Positions 50,245 to 58,471 of a DNA stretch of 64,000 nucleotides are shown in pieces; position 1 is the first letter of the stretch, and each line of letters opens with the position of its first letter. The position numbers and the translations under genes were made by a program. The stretch lies in NCBI GenBank assembly GCA_045546255.1, contig JAZQCK010000078.1, positions 5,576 through 69,575 of the forward strand, written 5' to 3'. Source of the DNA: RGIG5612 sp045546255 (GTDB lineage: Bacteria > Bacillota > Clostridia > Lachnospirales > Lachnospiraceae). The notes under the pieces were generated by a model, which was not told the DNA's origin, did not search any database, and saw nothing but the letters and a program-made list of their open reading frames with translations.

Positions 50245-50874
50245 ATGAGACGGTGTGTGATCGTTGGCGGAGCAGGTATTGAAGACTATGAATTTGCACG
50301 CAGCTATCTGCGAGAGGATGATTTCGTTGTCTATTGCGATTGCGGCTTGAAACATCAGGCGTTCTTAGAGCGGGATCCGGACCTCATCGTGGGGGATTTT
50401 GATTCGCATGAAAATCCGCATCTGGATGTGGAGACGATCGTTCTTCCGATCATCAAAGATGATACAGACACGGTATTTGCCGTGAAGGAAGCGTTAGGCC
50501 GTGGCTTTGAAGACTTTCTGCTTCTGGGAGCTGCAGGGGCAAGGCTGGACCACACGCTTGGAAACGTATCGATCCTTCTGATGCTGGATACCATGGGAAA
50601 AAAGGCGAAGCTGATCGACGATTATTCAGAAATGGAGATCATCTCAGACAAGGAGGCCTCTGTAAGCGATTCCTGGGCTTATTTTTCACTTTTGAATATT
50701 ACTGGAGAGGCAGAGGAGATCAACGTCGAAAACGCGAAATATGAGCTTCAGGATGCGGAAATTGATTGTGACTGGCAATATGGAGTCAGCAATGAGCCAT
50801 TGCCAGGCAAGACGACAAACATCAAAGTCGGAAAAGGAAGGCTGCTCTTAGTCAGGGTTCGCCCCGGAGTTTAA
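50245..50874 (+). CDS. thiN: Thiamine pyrophosphokinase
   Basis: Transfers pyrophosphate from ATP to thiamine, giving thiamine diphosphate. 209 residues: VVYCDCGLKHQAFLERDPDLIVGDFDSHE near 31-60, IKDDTDTVFAVKEALGRG near 71 and LLLGAAGARLDHTLGNVSILL near 93 are the TPK catalytic and binding motifs. ATG 50245 has GGAG about 10 bases upstream. A TATAAT at 50194-50199 may be its -10. No thiamine genes are adjacent. Confidence 0.93.
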   Translation: MRRCVIVGGAGIEDYEFARSYLREDDFVVYCDCGLKHQAFLERDPDLIVGDFDSHENPHLDVETIVLPIIKDDTDTVFAVKEALGRGFEDFLLLGAAGARLDHTLGNVSILLMLDTMGKKAKLIDDYSEMEIISDKEASVSDSWAYFSLLNITGEAEEINVENAKYELQDAEIDCDWQYGVSNEPLPGKTTNIKVGKGRLLLVRVRPGV

Positions 50875-50957
50875 TTGTTGGCAGTTTTTTCCTGAGGTAC
50901 CTGGTGTTTACTAGTCAGGAGCCAGAATAGATTTTAGAAAGAATAAAGGATATCAGA

Positions 50958-51401
50958 ATGAGCACAAAAGTTAATGTTGAGAAATTAGATGATAAAGCAA
51001 TCCTGCCGACCTACGGCAGTGAGTTTTCCGCAGGCGCAGACCTTTATGCCTGTTTAGAAGAAGCGGTAACAATTGAGCCGGGAGAAGCGGTCCTGATCCA
51101 TACGGGACTTGCGATGGAAATCCCAGTGGGCTATGCAGGCCTAATCTATGCAAGAAGCGGCCTTGCAACTAAGAAGGGTTTAGCGCCTTCCAATAAAGTT
51201 GGTGTCGTCGATGCGGATTATCGCGGAGAAGTCATGGTATCTTTATTCAATCATTCCAAAGAGGCCAGAGTGATCGAGCATGGAGAGCGGATCGCACAGC
51301 TCGTGATCGCACCGTTCATTGCTGCTGACTGGAATGTTGTCGATGAACTGGAAGAGACTGTTCGCGGAGAAGGAGGGTTCGGTTCGACCGGAACGAAATA
51401 G
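50958..51401 (+). CDS. dut: dUTP diphosphatase
   Basis: Trimeric dUTPase removing dUTP from the nucleotide pool. 147 residues with all five motifs: AGADLYACLEEA near 26, YARSGLATKKGLAPSNKVGVVDADYRGEV near 70-98, ERIAQLVIAPF near 113, and GEGGFGSTGTK at the C-terminus. ATG 50958 has AAAGGA 8 bases upstream. A 41-residue ORF follows two bases later. Confidence 0.96.
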   Translation: MSTKVNVEKLDDKAILPTYGSEFSAGADLYACLEEAVTIEPGEAVLIHTGLAMEIPVGYAGLIYARSGLATKKGLAPSNKVGVVDADYRGEVMVSLFNHSKEARVIEHGERIAQLVIAPFIAADWNVVDELEETVRGEGGFGSTGTK

Positions 51402-51403
51402 TT

Positions 51404-51529
51404 ATGAAGAAAAGAAAAGTCAAAGAAATTAAAAAAATATCAGCGATCGGAGTCTCCTTTGCGGTGATCGGGCTCTTTATTGTGCTTGCAATCTTAGAAA
51501 GCAAGGATATCTTGACGCAGGAGGATTAG
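51404..51529 (+). CDS. Small single-span membrane protein, 41 residues
   Basis: Begins MKKRKVKEIKKISAIGVSFA and ends ILTQED. A basic N-terminus is followed by one hydrophobic helix (about 13-33) and an acidic end, giving an N-in orientation. It is two bases after the dut stop, with no separate ribosome site, so expression would depend on coupling. Function unknown; a coding call based on context only. Confidence 0.5.
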   Translation: MKKRKVKEIKKISAIGVSFAVIGLFIVLAILESKDILTQED

Positions 51530-51591
51530 CCGGAACTTGAGACATATCAGCAGAGTTCTTTTGATTCAGCCTGCAGGCTTCGTTTGCTAAT

Positions 51592-51645
51592 TTAAGAAAA
51601 AACAGACCACGGTTTGAGTGTTTCAATTCCGTGGTCTTATTCTAT
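51592..51645. terminator. Bidirectional terminator, dut/LCP
   Basis: AGACCACGG/CCGTGGTCT (51604-51612/51629-51637) with a 16-base loop. On the minus strand it is followed by GTTTTTTC, on the plus strand by TATTCT. Confidence 0.8.
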
Positions 51646-51703
51646 CTTTCAAAGTATTTGGATAAGTAGTAAATGATACTAGCAACAATCAAATTGGCTT
51701 GAA

Positions 51704-54088
51704 TCAGACGCCACCGCCATCACCGCCGCCTTCACCGCCTTCGCCGCCTTCACCGCCGCCATCGATTGGCTCAACGGAGCCACCATCGATTGGCTCAACG
51801 GAGCCACCATCACCGCCGGTATCTTCACCGCCGCCATCATCAATGACCGGTTCAGGTGCCACGGCCTCCGTAGATGCGGTCTCTTCCGTCTCATCTTCTT
51901 CTACATAGACTTCCGGAACCGGACCTGGTTCAGCAATATAGGTGAAGTCATCGTTTTCAGACATCTGGAGTGCTACGACTTCCTCACCTGCATACAGTGC
52001 GCGGAGCATTTCCTGAATATTGCGGATGGACTGTGCATACGGCATCGTGACATAAAGTCCCATATCGCCCATGGAGAAGGTTGCCTGCATCATGCCACCG
52101 CCTTCTGCGCTTGCCTTTGTGATCGTCCAGCCGCCACCTTCTGCCAGCTGTTTCTTAACGAGTGCAGAAATACCTTCTTTCGGCATGTTAGTGATACAGC
52201 ATTTCTCCAGCGTCTTGATCAGCTGTGAATAAGCAGTAAAGCCGGCAGAGGAGAGGAGCTTATTAATGATCGCCTCGATGACCATCTGCTGGTGACGTCC
52301 ACGTTCATTATCGCCGTCTTCTAAGCTTTCACGCTCTCTGCAGTATTCCAGCGCATCCCATCCTCCAAGGTGGATCATTCCCTCCGGGAAGACCGTATCA
52401 CTGTAAGAGAACTGGAATTCATACGGGTTATATAAGTCAATGCCGCCAAGTGCATTGATAATATCGATCAGGGAAGAGAAGTTGACCTTGCAGTAATAGT
52501 CAACATCATATCCATATAAAGCACTCATTGTGTCAATCTGGCACTGAACGCCATAGACGCCGGAGTGGGTCAGCTTATCCCGCATGCCGCCGGATACACC
52601 CGGGAGCTCTACATAATAGTCACGTGGGGTGTTGATCATAAGGACCTGGCGGGAGACCGGGTTCACAGCGATCAGCATATTGACGTCGGTACGACCGGAG
52701 ATCGAAATATCTCCGTACTCATCATTACCACTGATATAGAAGAGGAACGGCTGCGTCGTAACATCGACGTTGCTATTTGCCTTGATATCGACCTCTTCTT
52801 TGATCGTGATCGTCATGATGACACGCGTTTCTTCATCGTAGTTCGGATGACGCTCTTCCATCGCGGTCACAAAGTCGCGGTTATAAATGATCGCCTTGAC
52901 CTCGCCGGAGTAGAGCGCATCGCACTGATTTAATGCGGACACATAGTCCTTGGTTTTCGGCTCTTTACCGATGGCATCTTCAATATCATTGATCGCGGTA
53001 TTCAAATTGATCGGCTCAAAGGTCGCCTGCGTACCAAAGGTATAATCCGCAGCATCCTCAATCTTCTGGGCCGGATCATTGGCCATAACAACGACATCGA
53101 TATAGTCGATGTTATAAGCAACGTCTTCCGTTACTTTATCGATTGCCTTGTTAGTAATGATCATGTAGTAGTTACCGACGATCAAGACGATACAAAGAAC
53201 GATCGAGAAGATCTTGCCGATCAAAGGTAGCTTTTTATAACGCTTAAACTGTGTAAAGAATACAAATCCCCAAAGGATTAAGAGTATTGCAACTAAAAGG
53301 ATGAAATATCCGATTGGAAGCACATCCAAAATGCTGAGCACGACGATCAGAGCGACGGAAAGTGCACCCTGAAGGGCAAGCATAATGATTCCGAAGATAT
53401 CTTTCTTTAAGGTCTTTTTCGGCTTGCCGCTTTTTCCTGCGGTCTTATAGCCTCGCAGCGGACGCTCTGCAGACTGTGCGCCCTCGTTTCTGCTGCGCTG
53501 TGCAGCTGCGCTGGTTTCCGGACGGGAAGAGCGGGTTCTGCCTTCTTGAGACTGTGCGCGTTCTGCTCTTGCTCTTTGTGCAGTTCCTTGAGTTTCCGGG
53601 CGGGCTGTACGGGCTCTGCCTTCTTGAGTCTGTGCGCGTTCTGATCTAGTTCTTTGTGCAGTTCCAGCGGCTTCCGGACGAGCAGTGCGCCTTCTGCCGT
53701 CCGCCATCTGTGCGCGTTCCATTCTTGCTCTTTGAGCAGCTGCGCCAGCTTCGGGACGTGCAGCACGGGCTCTTCCTTCTACATTTTGCGCAGAGGAACG
53801 TCTTACCGGGCGTTCCGCTGCTTCTGCGTTCCGCTCCTCATAATGACTGCGGGATTGAGATGCACGTCTTCTTGCCGGGGACTCAGAAGAGGTGCGGCGT
53901 TCGCTTCGATAGAGTCTGTCAGCACCGGAACTTCCGATGCCTCCCAGATCTTCGTTCAGATCATAATCTTCAAAAAGAAATTGTTCATGGTTCAGTTCGC
54001 CGGAAGAACGCCGGCTCTTTCGGCTTCCGATGATATCTAGATCTTCAGATCGACGGCTTTGATTGTCTGTTCGTCTGGTATATTTCAT
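51704..54088 (-). CDS. LytR-CpsA-Psr (LCP) family cell-wall ligase with long low-complexity ends
   Basis: 794 residues. The N-terminal 220 residues are Arg/Ser/Ala rich and cytoplasmic, with four tandem 26-residue repeats (about 110-213, consensus ARPE-xxxxAQRxRxERAQ). Hydrophobic segments follow at about 230-330. The LCP phosphotransferase domain has INTPRDYYVELPGVSGGMRDKLTH near 488, a GGIDLYNPYEF segment near 552, and RERESLEDGDNERGRHQQMV near 590. The C-terminus is Gly/Glu rich with a duplicated SVEPIDGG. LCP enzymes attach teichoic acids or capsule to peptidoglycan. This one is about twice the usual 300-500 residues because of its tails. Start ATG 54088. Confidence 0.92.
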   Translation of the reverse strand: MKYTRRTDNQSRRSEDLDIIGSRKSRRSSGELNHEQFLFEDYDLNEDLGGIGSSGADRLYRSERRTSSESPARRRASQSRSHYEERNAEAAERPVRRSSAQNVEGRARAARPEAGAAAQRARMERAQMADGRRRTARPEAAGTAQRTRSERAQTQEGRARTARPETQGTAQRARAERAQSQEGRTRSSRPETSAAAQRSRNEGAQSAERPLRGYKTAGKSGKPKKTLKKDIFGIIMLALQGALSVALIVVLSILDVLPIGYFILLVAILLILWGFVFFTQFKRYKKLPLIGKIFSIVLCIVLIVGNYYMIITNKAIDKVTEDVAYNIDYIDVVVMANDPAQKIEDAADYTFGTQATFEPINLNTAINDIEDAIGKEPKTKDYVSALNQCDALYSGEVKAIIYNRDFVTAMEERHPNYDEETRVIMTITIKEEVDIKANSNVDVTTQPFLFYISGNDEYGDISISGRTDVNMLIAVNPVSRQVLMINTPRDYYVELPGVSGGMRDKLTHSGVYGVQCQIDTMSALYGYDVDYYCKVNFSSLIDIINALGGIDLYNPYEFQFSYSDTVFPEGMIHLGGWDALEYCRERESLEDGDNERGRHQQMVIEAIINKLLSSAGFTAYSQLIKTLEKCCITNMPKEGISALVKKQLAEGGGWTITKASAEGGGMMQATFSMGDMGLYVTMPYAQSIRNIQEMLRALYAGEEVVALQMSENDDFTYIAEPGPVPEVYVEEDETEETASTEAVAPEPVIDDGGGEDTGGDGGSVEPIDGGSVEPIDGGGEGGEGGEGGGDGGGV
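53450..53761 (-). repeat. Four 78-bp tandem repeats inside the LCP gene
   Basis: They encode four 26-residue Arg/Ala/Gln-rich units (residues about 110-213). A second in-gene repeat, a 24-base unit duplicated near 51765-51812, encodes SVEPIDGG twice. Copy number is likely variable between strains (inference). Confidence 0.75.
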
Positions 54089-54332
54089 TCTTAAATCTCC
54101 AATATTGGTTATTAAAACGCATTCATCTTATTCAATAAATGTGTTGAAAGGATGAATTCAGTCAAAATTTCTCCCTATTATAGTAGAAACATACCTGTTC
54201 TGGCAAGAAAAAAAGCCGTTTATGACCGTAAACATGTATCTCGGGACCATTTTCGGCAGCAGATCCTTCCGGCATGCTATAGTCCGTGAGCAACGTTTTA
54301 ATTATGGCTATTCAATCCAGGAGGCAGAAAAC

Positions 54333-54521
54333 ATGGTTATTTCAGTCAGAATCAGTGATGAAGAAGGCTATTTGATCAAGGCCTATGCAATGAAAAAGGG
54401 CATCACGGTATCCCATTTTCTAAGACAGGCAATGGCCGATCAATTAGAAAATGATTACACATTTACAGCAGAAGAAATGGAGGTGATACGAGAACTTACG
54501 CCATATGATCCCCAATCTTAA
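54333..54521 (+). CDS. DUF6290-like ribbon-helix-helix antitoxin, orphan
   Basis: 62 residues: MVISVRISDEEGYLIKAYAM at the start, then GITVSHFLRQAMADQLENDY, a ribbon-helix-helix DNA-binding antitoxin pattern. ATG 54333 has CAGGAGG at 7 bases; an upstream TTG/ATG extension from 54222 is not supported. No RelE/ParE toxin follows; a terminator and then upp come next. It may be a solitary autoregulator or the remains of a toxin-antitoxin pair. Confidence 0.8.
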   Translation: MVISVRISDEEGYLIKAYAMKKGITVSHFLRQAMADQLENDYTFTAEEMEVIRELTPYDPQS

Positions 54522-54553
54522 AACAAATCTATTATGGGAAATACGAAATTTCA

Positions 54554-54590
54554 AAGGGCAGCGATAAAGCATTCGCTGTCCTTCTTCTAA
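54554..54590 (+). terminator. Terminator after the antitoxin-like gene
   Basis: AAGGGCAGCGA/TCGCTGTCCTT (one G-U) with an 8-base loop, then CTTCT. Confidence 0.75.
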
Positions 54591-54666
54591 TCTGGGAATT
54601 GAGTTGAAATCAGAGTCCTTGCGTGATAAAATTTGTCTTGGTGAATATAATTCTAAGGAGGCAGAC

Positions 54667-55287
54667 ATGTTAACGGTTCTGGATCATTCGCTTATCAAAC
54701 ATAAATTATCGATCATGAGGGAAGCTGATACCTCCACCTATATTTTCAAACAAAACCTGGATGAGATCGCCAAACTGATGGCATATGAAGTGACGAGAGA
54801 GGTTCCGATCGTGGAAAAGAAGATCGTCACTCCTATTTGTGAAACGACAGGCTATGAAATGGCGGAGAAGATCGTGCTGGTTCCGATCCTGAGAGCAGGT
54901 ATCGGACTGGTAGACGGTTTCCGTGATATCATCCCGACTGCAAAGATCGGACATATCGGTATGTACCGTGATCATGATACACTGGAGCCGCATGAATACT
55001 ATGCGAGATTCCCGAAAGACATGGATAAATCCATCGTCATCGTTACAGATCCGATGCTGGCTACCGGCGGAAGTGCATCTGCAGCGATCACGAATATCAA
55101 AAAACGTGGTGCAAAGAAGATCATGCTGGTCTGCCTTGTAGGCGTACCGGAAGGCGTTGCACGAATCGAAAAAGATCATCCGGATGTGGATATCACGCTT
55201 GCCGCACTGGATGACCATCTGAACGAAAAAGGTTATATTGTCCCGGGTCTCGGCGATGCCGGAGACCGCCTGTTTGGAACAGACTGA
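54667..55287 (+). CDS. upp: Uracil phosphoribosyltransferase
   Basis: Pyrimidine salvage: uracil + PRPP to UMP. 206 residues. MLTVLDHSLIKHKLSIMREADT at the start, ILRAGIGLVDGF near 78, the PRPP loop VTDPMLATGGSASAAI near 128, and GYIVPGLGDAGDRLFGTD at the C-terminus (uracil binding). ATG 54667 follows AAGGAGG; the TTG at 54604 would add an unrelated tail. Confidence 0.97.
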   Translation: MLTVLDHSLIKHKLSIMREADTSTYIFKQNLDEIAKLMAYEVTREVPIVEKKIVTPICETTGYEMAEKIVLVPILRAGIGLVDGFRDIIPTAKIGHIGMYRDHDTLEPHEYYARFPKDMDKSIVIVTDPMLATGGSASAAITNIKKRGAKKIMLVCLVGVPEGVARIEKDHPDVDITLAALDDHLNEKGYIVPGLGDAGDRLFGTD

Positions 55288-55418
55288 CGATTCACCTTTT
55301 CGACATAAAAACTTGTTATCATTGCATTCAAAATCGGGAAAGGGAAGCCTTTCTTGGTTTTGTTGTTGTCTAAAAACAAAAAGGCTCATGCCGGCATAAA
55401 TGCATTGGAGGAACCTTC

Positions 55419-56702
55419 GTGGGTGTTGATGAGAGAAATACCAATGATATGATCAAAACAGATGCATTCGCAAGAAGAATGCCCAGTCATAGAGGACAAA
55501 AACCTGCAAGGAGAAGACCGCAGCAGTCTCTTTCTGCTGCCCAGGTGACTCCTCCGGAGCCAAGACGGGAAAAGTTTCCAGCTGAAAACAGCGTGGAGCT
55601 TGCCGAAGTTCCGGCAGAAAAAGTGGAAGCAGTTCCTGCAGAGCCGGTTGTTGCGGAAGCAGAAACGGAGCTGGTAACAGAAGAGGAAGCTGCTGTAGAG
55701 GAAACCGTAGCAGCAGATGAAGCCGTAATTGAAGCAGAGATGGAAACTGTAGATTCTGCGGAACCGGAAACTGCTGAAGATCCAGAACCGGCGGTGGAAA
55801 CTGCAGAGGAAACAGAGCCAGTTGAGGAAACTGCAGAACTCATAGAACCTGAAGATAAAGAAAAAGTGGACACAGAATCTGCAGACGAAGAATCCTCAGA
55901 TCCAGAAGTAAAAGCGGAATCAGCCGGCGAAGAAGCAAAACAGCCGGAACAAAAAGTGAAAGCTGCGAAGAAGCCGGCCTCTAAGAAAACGGATGCGAAA
56001 CAGATTTTTGGAAAAACCCGCAGGGGCTTTACAAACTTTGTAAAAAACCATAAACAGCTGACCGGCATCCTGGCGACCGTTCTTCTGATCATCATTGTGT
56101 TGATCGTTCTGGCGGCAACCGCTGGAGCAAAACACAGAAAAAGTGACAACTACATGGACCAGATCCGCAATCAGGAGATCAAGCTCAATGATGTTGCGGC
56201 AATCGATGATTTCTTTGTTTCCTATTACACAGGACTATCTTCCGGAAACACCACAGAGCTTGAGGCCATGTTTGATGATCCGGCAAAAGCGAATATTACG
56301 ACAGAAATTTCCACCATCGTGAACCAGTATGACAATTTCAAGGTCTATGTCACACCGGGAATCGAGGAAAATGATATCGTTGCATTTGTAGGCAACGACA
56401 TCCACTTTGCCAATATTGATGCAACGGCGCCGTCTGTAGACAGCTTTTACCTAAAATATGATAAAGAAGCGGCAGCACTTAAGATCTGCTCGGATATGTA
56501 TACGGACCAGAATATCTTAAAATTCATGAACCTGGTCTCTTATCGTGAGCCGATCCGCTCGCTGCTGACCGATACCAATAATCGCTTAAGCGATGCCTTA
56601 GCCGGCAACAAGGACTTGAATAACTTATATATTCTCATGCAGTCTATGACAGAATCTGCAGAGCAAGCGCCGGTTGCAGAAGAGACGACAGCGGAGGAGT
56701 AA
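55419..56702 (+). CDS. Single-pass membrane protein with acidic disordered N-terminus
   Basis: 427 residues. A basic start (MGVDERNTNDMIKTDAFARRM) is followed by a Glu/Ala/Pro/Val-rich disordered region (about 45-185), a Lys-rich patch, one TM helix (about 208-230, TGILATVLLIIIVLIVLAAT), and an extracellular alpha/beta domain (about 245-410, for example AIDDFFVSYYTGLSSGNTTEL). The extracellular part resembles an NTF2-like fold in outline; that is inference. GTG 55419 has GGAGGA at 7 bases. The stop overlaps the dnaG start (TAATG), so it is coupled to dnaG. Function unknown. Confidence 0.75.
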   Translation: MGVDERNTNDMIKTDAFARRMPSHRGQKPARRRPQQSLSAAQVTPPEPRREKFPAENSVELAEVPAEKVEAVPAEPVVAEAETELVTEEEAAVEETVAADEAVIEAEMETVDSAEPETAEDPEPAVETAEETEPVEETAELIEPEDKEKVDTESADEESSDPEVKAESAGEEAKQPEQKVKAAKKPASKKTDAKQIFGKTRRGFTNFVKNHKQLTGILATVLLIIIVLIVLAATAGAKHRKSDNYMDQIRNQEIKLNDVAAIDDFFVSYYTGLSSGNTTELEAMFDDPAKANITTEISTIVNQYDNFKVYVTPGIEENDIVAFVGNDIHFANIDATAPSVDSFYLKYDKEAAALKICSDMYTDQNILKFMNLVSYREPIRSLLTDTNNRLSDALAGNKDLNNLYILMQSMTESAEQAPVAEETTAEE

Positions 56703-58471
56703 TGTTCTATCCACAGGAAGTGATCGATCAGGTCATTGAGGCCAACAATATTGTGGATGTCATCGGAAGTTATGTGAGACTGACCAAGAAAGGGTCCACG
56801 TACTTCGGGCTTTGTCCGTTTCATAATGAGAAAACCCCGTCCTTTTCCGTCACGGATAATGGGGCAAAGCAGATGTATTACTGCTTTGGCTGTCATAAGG
56901 GAGGAAGCGTTCTGACTTTCGTCATGAAATATGAGAACGCGACCTATCTTGACGCATTGAAAATGCTGGCGGACAGAGCCGGGATCGCACTTCCAAAACC
57001 GGATATCTCCAGAGAGGAAAGTGCCAGGGCAAAACGCAGGGAAGCTATTTTAGAGGTCAATAAAGAAGCCGCGAAGTATTTTTATCATCTGATGAAAAGC
57101 GAACGCGGAGCAAAGGCATATAGTTATTTTAAAGACAGAGGACTGACCGACGAGACAATCACAGGTTTTGGCCTGGGCTATTCGGATAAATACAGAGACG
57201 ATCTGTACCGCTATCTGAAAAGTAAAAACTTTTCGGACGAGATCATTAAGGCGTCCGGGCTTTGCACGATCAAAGAGACAGATACGCATGATTACTTCTG
57301 GAACCGTGCCATGTTTCCAATCATGGACGTTCGGAGCAAGGTCGTTGCCTTTGGCGGCAGAGTGATGGGAGACGGGGAGCCGAAATATCTGAATTCCCCG
57401 GAAACGGAATGCTTTAACAAACGAAAAACCTTATATGGCCTTCATGTGGCAAAGCGCCACAAAGGAAAAGAACTGATCCTCGTGGAAGGCTATATGGATG
57501 TGATCTCTCTTCATCAGGCAGGCTTTACGAATGCGGTCGCATCCTTGGGAACGGCTCTGACAGAAGGGCATGCAGGAATCTTAAGGCGTTATACACAGAA
57601 TGTCATTATCTCTTATGATTCCGATTCCGCCGGACAGGATGCCGCATTACGAGCGATTCCAAAGCTTAGAGAAGCAGGGATTTCGGTCAAGATCGCAAAT
57701 TTGAGTCCCTATAAAGATCCGGATGAGCTGATCAAAGCAGAAGGGGCAGAAGAATATAGCAAGAGGCTTAAGAATGCGCAAAACAGTGTCCTTTTTGAGA
57801 TCCACTGCATGCAGCCTTCCTATGACCTGAATGATCCGGATGAGAGTACCAAATTTTTTAACGAGGTTGCCCGCCGGCTCAGCCGATTTACGGATGGGAT
57901 GGAGCAGGAAAATTATGTGAAGGCTGTCTCGAAAGAATTCGGAATGGATTATGCGCTGCTGAAAGATAAAACAAAAAAACTGGCTTTAAGCAGCGATAAT
58001 ATAACAAGATACGAACCGGTACGGCCATTGCCGACAAAGAAAGAGGAAAACAGCAAAGCACTTTTGATCTGTCAAAAGACCATCCTTTCAAAAATGGCGC
58101 AGGATCCGTCATTATATGACAAGATCAGTCAGGTGATTGATGAGAACGATTTTGACCTGTCGCCCTGTAAGGAGATTGCAATACTGCTGTTTCCACAGCT
58201 TCGGCAAGGAAAGTTTGATCCGGTTGGTATCATAAGCAGCTTTGAAGAGCCGGAAGTGCAGGAAGAGGCTGCGGCTGTTTTAGATTCACGTACAGACAAT
58301 GAAATTGAAAAAGAAGAGCTTTATAAGCAGCTCAACGAGTGTGTGATACGGATCAAGCTGAACAGCATTAACAAGCAATTAGAAGAGGAGCAGGATCTGT
58401 CCAGAATGGTGGAGCTCAAACGGGAGCAGGAAAAGATCCAAAAAATTGATATTTTCGGGAGGAGCATTTAA
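56702..58471 (+). CDS. dnaG: DNA primase
   Basis: 589 residues. N-terminal zinc finger C-x2-H...C-x2-C (LCPFHNEKTPSFSV and YYCFGCHKGGSVLTFV, about 37-77). The Toprim catalytic core has VEGYMDVISLHQAG near 261 and ISYDSDSAGQDAALRA near 302. The C-terminal helicase-binding part is helical. The macromolecular-synthesis operon dnaG-rpoD is conserved. ATG overlaps the upstream stop by one base. Confidence 0.97.
   Translation: MFYPQEVIDQVIEANNIVDVIGSYVRLTKKGSTYFGLCPFHNEKTPSFSVTDNGAKQMYYCFGCHKGGSVLTFVMKYENATYLDALKMLADRAGIALPKPDISREESARAKRREAILEVNKEAAKYFYHLMKSERGAKAYSYFKDRGLTDETITGFGLGYSDKYRDDLYRYLKSKNFSDEIIKASGLCTIKETDTHDYFWNRAMFPIMDVRSKVVAFGGRVMGDGEPKYLNSPETECFNKRKTLYGLHVAKRHKGKELILVEGYMDVISLHQAGFTNAVASLGTALTEGHAGILRRYTQNVIISYDSDSAGQDAALRAIPKLREAGISVKIANLSPYKDPDELIKAEGAEEYSKRLKNAQNSVLFEIHCMQPSYDLNDPDESTKFFNEVARRLSRFTDGMEQENYVKAVSKEFGMDYALLKDKTKKLALSSDNITRYEPVRPLPTKKEENSKALLICQKTILSKMAQDPSLYDKISQVIDENDFDLSPCKEIAILLFPQLRQGKFDPVGIISSFEEPEVQEEAAAVLDSRTDNEIEKEELYKQLNECVIRIKLNSINKQLEEEQDLSRMVELKREQEKIQKIDIFGRSI

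Noticed and set aside
51692..51908. Plus-strand Pro/Ser frame opposite the LCP C-terminus
   Set aside because: Antisense of the Gly/Glu-rich tail; no ribosome site.
55487..56149. Minus-strand frame rich in Ser/Ala/Val
   Set aside because: Shadow of the acidic disordered region of the plus-strand membrane protein.
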